From assembly GCF_949628215.1 (NCBI RefSeq), contig NC_134278.1, positions 45,758,191-45,822,190 of the forward strand: a stretch of DNA of 64,000 nt, written 5' to 3'. This document shows positions 11,514 through 22,876 of this stretch, piece by piece. A program made the translations under genes and the position numbers. The stretch is from Phalacrocorax aristotelis (lineage: Eukaryota > Chordata > Aves > Suliformes > Phalacrocoracidae). The notes under the pieces are model-generated. The model searched no databases. It saw only the letters and a program-made list of their open reading frames with translations, and was not told the origin of the DNA. Each line of letters begins with the position of its first letter. Positions within the stretch are counted from its first letter, which is position 1.

Positions 11514-14500
11514 AGATGTGATAATTAAGGGCCAGCTTCTCTGCTGCGGATGTCCCCGCTGTGGCAGGGTGGCTGGCAGCTGCCCCAAGCAGCGGGAGGG
11601 GAATCTGGTGGAGGGCTGTCCCACGCTGCCTAAACCCACTGTGGCCACCCTGTGAGCTGTTGTGAGGAAACCCCTAAGCAAGGGGACGGAGAGGGAATTT
11701 TGAAGAATGTACAAGCCTTTCTATTTAAATATGGCCCCACAGTAAGTAGCCAACACGGAGGAAGAAGGAAGGGCCCTGGTTTCCTCTCTTCCAGAACACA
11801 GAAGAGATGTCTGAGTAGGTGAGGCATAGCAAAGCCTGGAGGCATTTGTTTCAGCACAACGTAGCATCTCCAGAAAGCAAGTATGCTTGGACAGCTATGT
11901 CCACACACCACAAAAGGAAGAGTAGGTGGTCAGGAACTCAGAAAAAGAGAAATTAGAGAGGCAGATTTGTCATCACAGGGGGATCCAGGAGTCATCTGAG
12001 CACGCCAGCAACACTGCATTACCACCACATACCCACCAAGGCAAGCACAGAAGAGGTGTCTGCAGAGGAATGATTCAGGATGCAACAGGGACCTTCCCTG
12101 CAGCTGACAGCAACCAATCATCAATGAGGACTCTACGAAAGGAGAAGAAAGGGGCACAAACAACAGAATTATGTACATTTCCCTGATGTATAAATGCAGC
12201 AAGATTAGATGGGATGTCCTGTGTCTCTCTCTTAGTAACAATACATAACTAAAATCAACAACAGTGCCACACGGGCAACCCCTTGAAGAAAGATGTCAGG
12301 GTCTTTTTTGCAGTTTCTTGCAGAAGATCTCTTCAAAGTCTCTTCCAGTTTTCCCCAGGAAAGAAACAGGAATATTTACGGTTGAAACATTCATTGCTGG
12401 ATTGTCCCCTAGTGAGATGGCAGACTGCACAAACAGGAGGGGGCACATCATCGCACACGGGAGCAGCCGGCTCTGCTGGAGGCTCGTCAGAACAACCTGG
12501 AGGAGGTTGAACTGCAGAAGCGAAGTGAAAGCGAATAAGATAGAAACCCAACTTCAGTCCTCCATAAAGATGTTTTGCTGAATGCAAAGTGGAGGATTTG
12601 TTGCTACTTCCTCATATATGGCTGCTAATGGTGAAGTTACCAAGTAGGAAGCACTAAATGTTTTAGAAGCATGGCATGTCTGAATTAGATGATGTAATTG
12701 TGTCGCTGAAAGTTCGTGGCATGACTTACTCGGCTTGAATGTTAAACTGACTGACTATACCTTGTTTAGGATAGGGAGGTTAAAGGAGGGGAAGGATCAG
12801 CACTTTAAATTACAAACATTGTTCTCTCATTTAGAGTTCTGGATAAACAAAACCTAATGGTATTTTAAATATGTAAAGAACAAAATGCTGACTAAACTAG
12901 GCCAGAAGGGGGGCATCTGAGGGGTCTGACATCTCTGGTGTCAGTCAATCACTCATATCTATTTCATTTCATTCAGATGTCAAAGAGAAAAAATACTTAC
13001 TTACTAACAAAGCTTCATTTGCTTATGTTTGCAGTGGCCTGATGACATGAGCTACCCTCAACTCCGGTACGGAGGCAAATAGGGCTTAGATTACAGTTAA
13101 AAACAGCACTTCTGTTTGACAGAGATTACACACAGAGCGAGAATGAAAAACCCGCTAAACAGGGACTGTGTTGGGCCTTTCCTTATTCAGGGCATTGTTA
13201 TATCAGATCAAAATCAGGGTGATTGACGCCTAAGTTGTCATTTTAACCCCAGCACAGAAGTTTGGGGATGCGCAATTAACAACTGGCCCCAGTGCCTCCC
13301 AGCAGCAGGGAATCAGATAAGGGGCATGGTGTGAGGCTGCTGCTTGGGCCACAGCTGCCTCAGACTTGTTTCTCTAAAAAGATTTTTATTTTAAAGCATC
13401 CTTCTGTATTGAATCTGGATGGAAACAGGAAAGTTTAATAAGATCTGTAAGCAGAAATGCTGCAGGACGACTCGTTCTGCTTCAATATTTTTTGCCTCAC
13501 TGAGTGGCTCGGTGCGTAAGGAAAGGCTGCCCCGCAGGGCACCATCCAGCAGGCTGCAGGGAAGTACTCAAGCCAAAATAAATGACTTGTGTCTTCTCCA
13601 AGTCATTCCAGCCATGTTTTGGCATCTGTGAAATTTAATCATCAAAGTTTGTAATCGGGGCTGTACAAATGATGATTTTATAAACACGTTTACCTAAACG
13701 TTAAGATTTCATTTGTAATTTCCTTTCTCACCCGTTTCTTCTCCCTCTTCCCATCTCCTCAGCCACCAAAAGACAGTAGAATACAAGATTGTCCTTAGAG
13801 CTGAGAAACTGTTTAATTTAGATGATGAATGAACCTCTTTCAATTCAATGTGACAAGTATGCACTTATATTTGTGCAAGTAAATGTTGTCACAGAATCTA
13901 CTAATGTTTATTCCTGGTGCTAAAAAAAAAAAAAACTCAAACAGCAGCAGCAAATCCAGAAGTTTCTCACCTTCTTAGCATGGAAAATGCTGGATTTTAA
14001 GATGATCTCTTAGAAGCTGTTCTGAAGCCTTCAAGATGCCACCGAGTCTAGGACCCTGCTTTTATACTGGTAAAAGTTTATCACAAAATCTACCTGGTTT
14101 CTTTGCCAGCATTAACTATTTTAAGAAATGGACTGAACCATCACTGAAATAAAACATGATGTTTCATGTAGACTTTGTGAACGGGAACCTGCCCACTGCA
14201 GCCCCTAGATCTCTACTGTCAGGTATCATCGTGTTAAATATGATGGAGACACCCTCCCGTGGACCTTGTCCCTCTTCCTCCCCGTAAAGTTTTAAAATTC
14301 TACTAGGTAGACTTGTAAATCATTACATATCAAGAATTAGGTTTGCATTTGTAAAATGATTGCTCGTCTTCTGCATCCTCCTCCTCTCAATATCTTCTGG
14401 TTTACCCCATTTGTTTAAATGTTTGCTCTTTTTTGCCCACAAGTCACGGCTATTTGCCAGCATGCATCACATATATGGTCCTTTCTAACATTTCCCTGAT

Positions 14501-16184
14501 GCTGCCTGGCTCAGGAAATGGGTGTTTCCAAAGCTCTTTGGAATCTATCTACTGATTAAAAAAAAGTATAATAGACAAGGCAAATCATTACTAAGTACTT
14601 GAATTTTATTCTTCTTGTTAGCCAGCTCCAAAAACATGGAGAGATTAGTTAGCAATCATACCATTCGTTCTTGTTTGTCATATTTTTAGGCTCATTGTAG
14701 AAGTACTAATATTTTCATGGCTTTCACTAAAAGATTGAAGACTTCTTTCACAGCTTATCTAAGGGATTTGATATTGTGAATCATTTCATTAAGCAGGCTT
14801 TAAAAAGATTGTCATTCACTCTGACTCCCCAAGTGGGTTCCAGATTTATCCACAGCTATAGAATTGGTATATAAGGTTTAGCTACTTTTTTCCCCTCTTC
14901 AGTTAAGGTTTGCTTTTGGCCTCACAGCAGAAAGCAAATAAATTAACTAATAGTTATAGCAGCTAGAAATTCTTCATATCATCCTCAAACTTCTACAACC
15001 CCTTGGTATTCTGCAGGGGTTTGGTAGCTGGTTATGAGCTACAATGAAATCCAGGCACTTCCCAACTCAGGTTTGTTAGAACATGTACATTAAAGTAAAT
15101 TAAATCCTCTGGATTATTTTAATGGGAATAGCAGGGCTGGCATTGGCTTTCAGAAGATAGCTGGGACAATATTTACTATTCAGATCGTACTAAGCCTGAG
15201 AACGCAGAATAGATACAGTCCCACCTTTACAATGTGTAACTGTACTTTACAGCTGAAATATTATAGGAAAGTTGTCCGAAGCTGTAAGAGGGAAATCTTG
15301 GGCTGTTCACAGCCTGCACAACAACTCAGGAGAAAGGAGGCACAAACTTCACCCCCTGCTTTTTCAGGAGTAAAAGATGCACACATTTGGGAGCCAACTG
15401 CCTTCATGGTGATGCTTTCTTCATCAGCAAACCTTCGCATTTTCCCCTTCTGAATCATTGTGTGACAATGAATCACCGATGATCTTCAGCGATGGGACCA
15501 AAAATAGGGCTGGGTGCAGAGAAAGGTAGGGGGAACCTTTCCTATGCTCAGCCCCGGGTCTCCCCAGTGACAGCGAGCATGTCACCCCACCTCCAAGCAC
15601 TTCGGATCCTGCTGGGAGCAATCACCTTTCCCCGCTCCGCTGGCTATTTCTGCGACGCTGTATTCACAGGTTAAAAAGGATGCCAAGAAGCTATGATGAC
15701 GAGCCGCGTTAGCATACGGTGAAGTTTGCACGTTGAGTCACTGCATGTGAAATCACAGCAACTTCTCTGTGCATAGATGTAGTTGACAAATCAAAGCTTC
15801 TTATTAGATAATAAATGTGCTTCAGGTGGTTCCCAAACGAATGCTGCCTTTGAAACTATGCCAAAGCATGGCCCAGTGTTAAAGCCTGGGCGGAGAAAAC
15901 TAAGCTCCTTTCATTATTGTCTAAGGGCAGCACATCCTCAGCTCCAGCAGATTATGCTGTGAAGGACAGAAAAAGGGCCGCTGCCTGGTGACAGCCCATG
16001 CCTCCTCTCTCCAAATTTTATTACTTCTGTGTCACATTTCTCCTTTAAATCATTTCCTTCCTGTTTTGACAAACAAGGCTCTATTTTAGACCCCCTTCTT
16101 CCATCCTAGAGTAATCAGCACTTCCCTAAGACCCTCCAACCCACATAAAGTGCACCTGCTAAGAACATCTTTGATGCCTATGGC
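11514..16184. other. Non-coding DNA, no gene recognised
   Basis: Short open frames on both strands show no domain. There is a 14-base A run near 13,921. The block from about 13,620 to 13,720 is AT-rich with TAATC and ATAAA words. No exon with a convincing reading frame plus splice sites was found. Confidence 0.5.
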
Positions 16185-16400
16185 TTGTTTATATCTTTCC
16201 GTTCTTTGAGTCCATCCACTGGCTCTTCCTATATCAAATTCCAGTTTCTCACACTTAGTTCCAAGGCTCTTGACAACTCTATCTTTCTATCTTGTCTATT
16301 ACTGCTTCTCAACAGGGATGTTGTGAAAATAAACTTGTTAGTATTTTTGAAGCATCCAGAAACCATGGTAATGACTGCCACAGAGAAGCTCATGAGGAAA
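16185..16400 (+). repeat. Degenerate ancient interspersed repeat (L3/MIR-type candidate)
   Basis: Two successive word patterns are typical of old amniote repeats. Around 16,213-16,270 a 'CCACTGGCTCTTCCTAT ... TTCCAAGGCTCTTGACAACT' pattern resembles the remembered L3-like tail. Around 16,315-16,370 a 'GGATGTTGTGAAAATAAAC ... GTATTTTTGAAGCATCCAGA' pattern resembles the MIR-related 'gttgtgaggataaa...tgtgaagcgctcaga' segment. Divergence is high, so the family name is tentative. Confidence 0.35.
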
Positions 16401-17555
16401 TTAATCATTCTGTTGCCATTGTAGGGCTTGAATCCTGCGCAGTAAATAAGGCTTGGGGGTCACACTTCAAATGAAATCACCACCAGCTCATCATTAATTC
16501 ACTAGTCTCTACCCCCTGCACCAGATGAGGCAGAGGTCTTGAGGAAAACAAAAAATAGTACGAGACTGAAAGAACTGAAATCTGCAGCTCAATACTTACA
16601 CAAAAAGAGGTGGCATTAAAACTATACAGGCAATTGAACTCCAACCCTGGAGTGCTCAACGTTACAGCCGAAGTCGCCTTGAATGACTTCTTGTGTCTGC
16701 AGTGCTTCCCACAAAAAGTATCAAAATAGAGGTGATGGCTGGGCTTTCAGGTTAAGACATAAACATTTTAGGGTGAGATTCATTTTAGGATTAATAGGTG
16801 TTAATTTTGATGTCTGACTGTAGGGTACACTTGTGAGCTAAATGTTTGGCTTCCGCTATCACCCTCAGAGAGCTGGGCCATACAGTCAGCAAAGCAGAAG
16901 CAGTTCAGCTCACCCAAGAGCAGACGCTTCTGCTCCACAGAGGAGCCCGGAGGCTGCGCGGACCACTCTGAGCAGATCTCCACAGATAACAACCATGCAG
17001 ACACCTAGAGATGCCTAGCAAGTTCTTAATATAAAATCAAATGCACATGGCCAAATCCAGAGCCAAATACTGAAACAACAGCCACTTGCCTGTCTTTCTC
17101 TTCTCACTGCTGATGCACCATTATTTTTCCAGGATTGTAAACCTTACGGTAGGCAGTCTGAGCCTCTGAAGAACATTGCATGCAAGGATTCATGCTGGTC
17201 TCAACCACAATGTAAACATTGAATAATATTATTTGCAACACTACCATCACTTTCTTCCATTTTCCCTTTAAAGTGGTTATGCAGGGTGGATTCAGTTGTC
17301 AAAACACAGGTGTTTAGCCATCAGTTCAGATGCCTTAAGATAGCCTACCCGGCCTCCGGCTGCAGCTCCTGGTCTCAGGTCTCCCCCGGATCCTGCCAGG
17401 CAGCTCTGCACTATATGCCCCAGGGCATCTCAGGAGATACTGGGCACATACTGTGGGCAACTGAACCCCAGTCTCACAACAGACATCAGCGTCGGGACAG
17501 AGGCTTCTAATCAGCTGCTATTAACAATTTCACTGGAAAACGAGGAATATTAGAC
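16401..17555. other. Non-coding DNA
   Basis: Nothing recognisable was found. Small open frames lack domains and start in ordinary sequence. Confidence 0.5.
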
Positions 17556-17665
17556 TTATAGAATGGTTTGGGTTTGAAGGGACCTCTAAAGGTCATCTAG
17601 CCCAACCCCCTGAAATGAGCAGGGACAATATTCGCACCCAGGATCTGGCTGATGGCTGAACAGCC
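17556..17665 (-). mobile_element. CR1 LINE 3' end, truncated, reverse orientation
   Basis: The plus strand shows the reverse complement of a CR1 tail: TAGAATGGTTTGGGTTTGAA, then GGGACCTCTAAAGGTCATCT, then AGCCCAACCCCCTGAAATGA and GCAGGGACA. The match is clear to about 17,632 and fades after that. It is a 5'-truncated copy with no ORF. Confidence 0.88.
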
Positions 17666-17760
17666 TTTCAGGAAATGTAATTGTGCAGTTCCCTTATCGG
17701 TCCCTTATCCTGGGGCATTCTCCAACCACTCACCTCCATCTCCTCACATGGAAAACACAG

Positions 17761-17780
17761 CCCCCCGCCCCCCTCCCCCC
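17761..17780 (-). other. G-quadruplex candidate (three runs of six G on minus strand)
   Basis: The plus strand has C6-G-C6-T-C6. Read on the minus strand, this gives three G6 runs separated by single bases. Each run can supply two G3 tracts, so an intramolecular quadruplex is possible on minus, and an i-motif on plus. There is no gene here to regulate, and it may also be a mutable homopolymer region. Confidence 0.7.
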
Positions 17781-19628
17781 TTTTCAGCAGTGCTTACCAC
17801 CAGTTACTATCATTGACCAAATTCCCACTGGCAGGGCTGCAGTAAGCAGCTGCATGCACCCGCGTGGCCCAGAAGTACCATGCAATGTCCAGAATATTTC
17901 TCACATGCCATAATTTAAAGTTTTTGGGACAGGGGATAAACAGAGTTTGTGAGTATTTCACCAAGACAGAAATTCACTGGAACAAAGAGAGACCTGACCT
18001 TGACAGGGCTCTCAGTTTTGGCTGCCAGCTCTTCTGAGCTTGCAATATTTAATGATTCAAGTCCTGTATTTCAACCTAGGTACATGTTTCTGACCTCCAT
18101 GTTTATTAAACACATTGACATTTCTAGCCTTTGTGGAGAAAGTCTATAAACATCAACCTCACCAGCCATAAAACTGTAAGGCAATGAAATGAGCTAAAAA
18201 TCTATTCAAGAATGGTACAAGGTTGGGCGTGACTTGTCATTTTTAATGCTCAAGCAGGTGAAATGCACCTACCTGTCCCCTTTGAGACATGAAGCTGGGT
18301 AAATAGCCCATAAATTTTGCCCTTACATTCCCCCATCCCTCAGCCAGCACTCCGGGGCCCTGCCCCGATCCTCACTGGAGGGAAAGCGTCCCCTGCCGTG
18401 GGCTGCGTCTCTGGCAGGAGGGACAGGAGAGCAGGACCTGCAAAAGTAAGAGCAACGGGCAGGCCCGGCACTTGCAGGGTTTCCCACGGCACCAACGGCA
18501 GGCATCGGCCATCTGAACGCCCACCTGCGCTCTGTGCTCCCCGCTGCGGGCGCCTGACACGTCCTGAAGAGAAAGGGGAAATGTCAGCTCTGAATGTAAG
18601 TGCAGGGTGTGGTTACGCACCCACCCAGCAGGTTTTTATTAAACATAGATGTTTGTCCCTGCACCACTGACATCACCACTTATGAAGTGGGATTTGACGC
18701 CAAGCCTCTGCAAGGTCTGAAGGGAACTATGTATAGTCTCGCACCTTTACCACCTGCCCGCTGCTGCCCTGTATTTCTCCCAGCAAGATCACGTATCCTG
18801 TCACGCAGTCCCTGTGCTGTGTTTGGGGCAGCACGCTAAGTCCGGCTAAGGACTTACTTTTGCAGAAAAATTTCCAAAGTATTATACAATGAAACTAGAC
18901 AGAACAGTGCTTTGGGCAAAGATCTTAAAGTTTACGCACTCCTCTGAGAGAGTCCCCTTCTCAGGATTATTTATTTTCACGCTGGTAGCATTAACCACAA
19001 CATAAAGAGAGAGGAGCAGGGACCCTTCCTCATGCCCAAGTTTAAGTGCAGCCCTTCCTGTGCTGGCCCCTGAAATCCTTCCTGCAGTACCAAGGGGAGA
19101 GATGGGCAGCGACAGAGGGACGCCATCCAAATAATGCTGGTGGCTGAAGTATCTGCCTGGGGAGATGTGGGTTAACTCAGTGTCCATTAAAGTTTCATGC
19201 ACTCCCCGCTCTCACACTGAAGAGAACACCATTAGTTCTCAGCTCTACAGAAAGCAAAGACGTTCAGAATAAGGACATCAACCAGAAAAGTATTTTAGAT
19301 CCATTAGTTATAATTTACACACGAATGACATAACGGCATAAAGACAAAATATACAGATTTTCTCATATATATATACATGGATCAACACAGTGCACAATTT
19401 AAAGTTATGTTACAATTAAGTGTACAATTTTAAATATGGCTTTATAAACTAGTAGTAATAACAGTGCTAAAATAACGTATGTCTCATGTAAGTTCATAGA
19501 CAAACAACATAATATAGCTACAGCATTGAAGTCCTCATTTAGCAATGTGTTGCTTCATTTTGTTAGTTAAACCTCGTACACTGCAGCTGGCTGGATATAT
19601 CCCTCCCCCCGCACCCATCCACATACAC
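17781..19628. other. Non-coding DNA with a small GC-rich patch
   Basis: Most of this stretch shows nothing recognisable. From about 18,350 to 18,570 it becomes GC-rich with scattered CpG, unlike its neighbours, and the overlapping frames there (up to 117 codons) look composition-driven. It could be a small regulatory island or an exon of an unannotated non-coding RNA. There is no direct support for either. Confidence 0.4.
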
Positions 19629-19634
19629 TTTATT
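19629..19634 (-). terminator. FAXC: Candidate distal poly(A) hexamer for FAXC
   Basis: TTTATT on plus is AATAAA on minus, about 6.4 kb after the FAXC stop codon. I recall that mammalian FAXC messages have a very long 3' UTR, which would fit a distal site, but this is recollection. Use of the site needs 3'-end RNA data. Confidence 0.25.
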
Positions 19635-19924
19635 CTTGCTGGATTGCACACCCCAATGGTTAAAACTTTGGGGCTTGCATTCTTCAAGTATCCTGAAAAA
19701 TAAAATCTGTACATTCGAGGAAAGATTAGTTGTAAGAAAAAACTAAGGAGGGGAGAGCACATGCTAATATAGTGCCCAGTGAGAGTATCAACACAACCAG
19801 TGAGGCTTAAAAAAGCACTGGTTTAGAGAGCTTAGAAAAACAAAGGGTCACATTATCTTTGCCTTACTGCCCCAAATAAGGTAAATTTTTAGGTGAGGAT
19901 AATTAGAATAAGAGTGGTGAATTC

Positions 19925-20048
19925 TGGGTCACTTGGAAGCTTGGTCAGAAACTCTGGCCCTGCTGAGCAAATGGCACTTTTGTCAGCGACTTCAGAGGGG
20001 GCAGGATTTTGTTTCATTTTGCATTCAACTGCAAAAGTTGAATGCCTT
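19925..20048. repeat. Ancient amniote repeat fragment with a 10-bp hairpin (candidate)
   Basis: The stretch 'CTCTGGCCCTGCTGAGCAAA ... CAGCGACTTCAGAGGGGGCA ... GGATTTTG' resembles an old amniote repeat with the pattern 'ctggccctactgaagtcaatgg...gacttcagtggggccaggatt' (remembered, family not named). Just after it, GCATTCAACT (20,021-20,030) and AGTTGAATGC (20,036-20,045) form a perfect inverted repeat around the five-base loop GCAAA. Confidence 0.35.
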
Positions 20049-21024
20049 TTGGAAGCATATGCTCCATTTCAGCTTCAGTTTGTTGAGCTGAATGTGGAAA
20101 TCATTAGATGAAATCCTACAATCCTTTTTATGCACGAGGCAGACTAAACGCCCATAACTATCTCCCCTGGCCTTAAAAACCTGCAAGTGGGGCAACCAGG
20201 ACATGGTACTAACAGTTTCGCATGCAGTGACACATGGAACGGTTTCACCAACTGGGCTTCCTGTGCCTCACACAGGCATCCCATTTCTTTTCCAAACTCC
20301 CCAGGGAGCTGCTGAAACCTCTGCTGCGAAGCACTTTGCATTAGGGTACTTCCATAGGGAAGGAACACAAGAGAAGCCCTCCCAGATGGCCACCAAAGGG
20401 AGGACTGCCCAAAGACAGAGCTGATTTGTGTTTCAATGCCTCTCTACCAAGGCAAAGCCGTAAAGACTAGGATCGCTGGTCTAAAAATTAAATCCCTGCT
20501 CCTACCAGAGACCCATGCAATACAGGAAGATGGAGAACACCTTCCCTCAACAGGGCACCAGCTGGACGCGATGGCCCACGCTCACCAGTAAGCTCAAAGC
20601 TGTGCTTGCTGCAATGCTCTGCAAAGGGGTCAAATCCAAACACATCCTTGTCCTTGCCCTTCTTCACCAGGATGCAGACAACTCTGCAGTACAGGCATGG
20701 ATGACAACACACTGGCAGCCTCACCGAGCCACAGCTGCCGAAAGGACTCCCTCCGCCGTCAACCTAGCACTAGCGCATTCCCGAAGCACAGCACAACACA
20801 CATGGACACTTGTAGCTAATCAACCGCTGAAAACCACCGCCATCATTCAAAGGTACCTCTAATCCTCCTGGCCCATGGGATTAGACACTGCTGCTTGGGT
20901 GCTCCTCCAGATCACGGCCACTGACACGTATGGCACAACTCACACCTACACAATCTATATCCATTTCCATGCTCCAGCTACTGGGCCATCCAATGCAATT
21001 CTGCATTTCGAGAGCATAATTTGC

Positions 21025-21030
21025 TTTATT
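21025..21030 (-). terminator. FAXC: Candidate poly(A) hexamer for FAXC
   Basis: AATAAA on minus (TTTATT on plus), about 5.0 kb after the FAXC stop. It is one of at least three canonical hexamers in this flank. There is no evidence of use. Confidence 0.2.
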
Positions 21031-22870
21031 TCGATCACACGCCTAATTCATAATTTTGCAGTACCTGGAGAGGGGGGAGAGGGCTAGGCTAAATAGCTGC
21101 TTGTCAGAAAACAGATTCAAATTCTTATTCAAACATCTAAGGACAAGACCCACTTGAATTCATCCTCTGCCACAGAAATTTCACTTGGTGAGCTGCCCTG
21201 CATAAATCTGCACATAACATACTTTTCCAGCAGGCAATATTTTGTAAGGCTTAGTATCTGACAGATACAGCCCCTTCAATGAAAACAGTATGAAACTGTC
21301 ATGATTACTTGAGCAGACATCACTGACAAAAGGAAATTTGTGCCTGAACTGTTGCTGCAGAATTATTTCAGGCAATATTTTTTCAAAGAGAATATAGATC
21401 TGGAGGGACATTGCCAAGGTTTTAAAGATCAAAATGTGTGACTTGCAGTGTTATAATTGGATGGGAACAGTCCTCCAGATCTGAAACATCGGCTTTGGTT
21501 TGGTTTTTAAATCAAGCACCATATTTGTAGGATTTCTGCAGGACCTATACATCCTGGCGTCTGTTTCCCCCACTCGGTAACAGTGAGCTCTGCTGACAGA
21601 GCCAATGAGTCCGACAGGGGTAAACAAATCCCTTCTGACGTGACAGAGTGTTACACAGTCAAACACTGCAATTCACATGAGAAAACAACAGACTGCTTCA
21701 AATCTAACTCTGCTGGAAATGCAGGGCTTGCTTTAAACTCCCATTTGCCAAACGAGGAGCAGACCAATTATCTGTTCTCTCAAAGCAGCACTACGGAAAC
21801 AAAGGCAGCGCTCGGCCTTTGGCAGTACTGAAGGAAAAGTAACCGGGAGGAACCCAGCGCTGCCTCCTCACCTGGGCGAGGGGTCGCGCTCCAGCTCATG
21901 AGCAGGGCAGGGCTCCTGCCCGGCTGCTGAAATGGCACTGGCCGGGCCCCAGGTTCAGCCCGTGTCCTCCTGAAGTGACCTGCCGCTCAGCACCTCCCCG
22001 CACCCCACCTGCTGCCTCCTCCCCAGACCGTCCAAGGCCCCCTGCCCTATTTTGGGAGGGGACGGCAGCATGGAGGAGCCCCAAGCTAGCTTCCCTCCTG
22101 CCAGGGCCATGTACCACTGTCTACTCGAAACCAGCCCAGGGCTGTGGCTGGGACCACAACCAGGTTTGGCACTGGCCACTGTGATGCCCTCAGAGACCTC
22201 ATGGACATCTGACTCCTGCGACCAGGATCCCTGAACCCTTCCCTAACATCACCCCACCATGAGCATCCAGTTGCAGCAGCAGGACCCCCAGTCAGGGAAA
22301 CACCTTATGTGGTCTGTGTCACCTCAGACATGACATGATGGCATCCATTGCCCTCCAGCTCCGGCATGAAGCGGCCATCCCAGCCGAGCAATCAGCACCC
22401 CACAGCTGTCCCAGGTTTCACCACTGCAGAGACACCTGATGTCCCTGACCCCCATCAGCAGCACAGCCAGGACCTCCAGCATCCCTACAACAGACTTGCT
22501 TGCAAGTTTGATCAGTGAGGGAGAAAAACAAAAACAAAACAAAAATAAACAAAAAAAACCCAAAAGAAAAAACAAACACAAGAGGAAATAAAGATGCTCT
22601 CCAACTATTTTCAGTTCTGTATAGTCCCTCAGCACGAACAAAAAATAGAGGTCAGTGGGGTGGAAGAGGAGATGACAAAATACTCTAGGACTAAGAAAAT
22701 ACTGCTCTGTAGGAAGAATTTTGGAAAGTCAAAAAAATATGTTCTGGTTTTTGGGTTTTGGTTTGGTTTTGTGTTGGTTGTTTTTTTTTTTTTTTAAATA
22801 AAACTTGTCTTCTCCTTCCCCATGCAAACCAAAATTAATTAAAACTTTTTCACAGATGTTAAAAAGCTAT

Positions 22871-22876
22871 TTTATT
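22871..22876 (-). terminator. FAXC: First canonical poly(A) hexamer downstream of FAXC
   Basis: AATAAA on minus (TTTATT on plus). Scanning downstream from the FAXC stop at 26,000, this is the first canonical hexamer I find, about 3.1 kb away. On minus it is followed by T-rich sequence with TTTTGGTTTG, which could serve as a GU/U-rich element. It is a plausible proximal poly(A) site. If used, it gives a 3' UTR of about 3.1 kb. Confidence 0.4.

Noticed and set aside
22743-22798. T-rich GGTTTT tract ending in a T run and AATAAA
   Set aside because: Looked like a retroposon tail, but no body of an element adjoins it. It is probably simple sequence.
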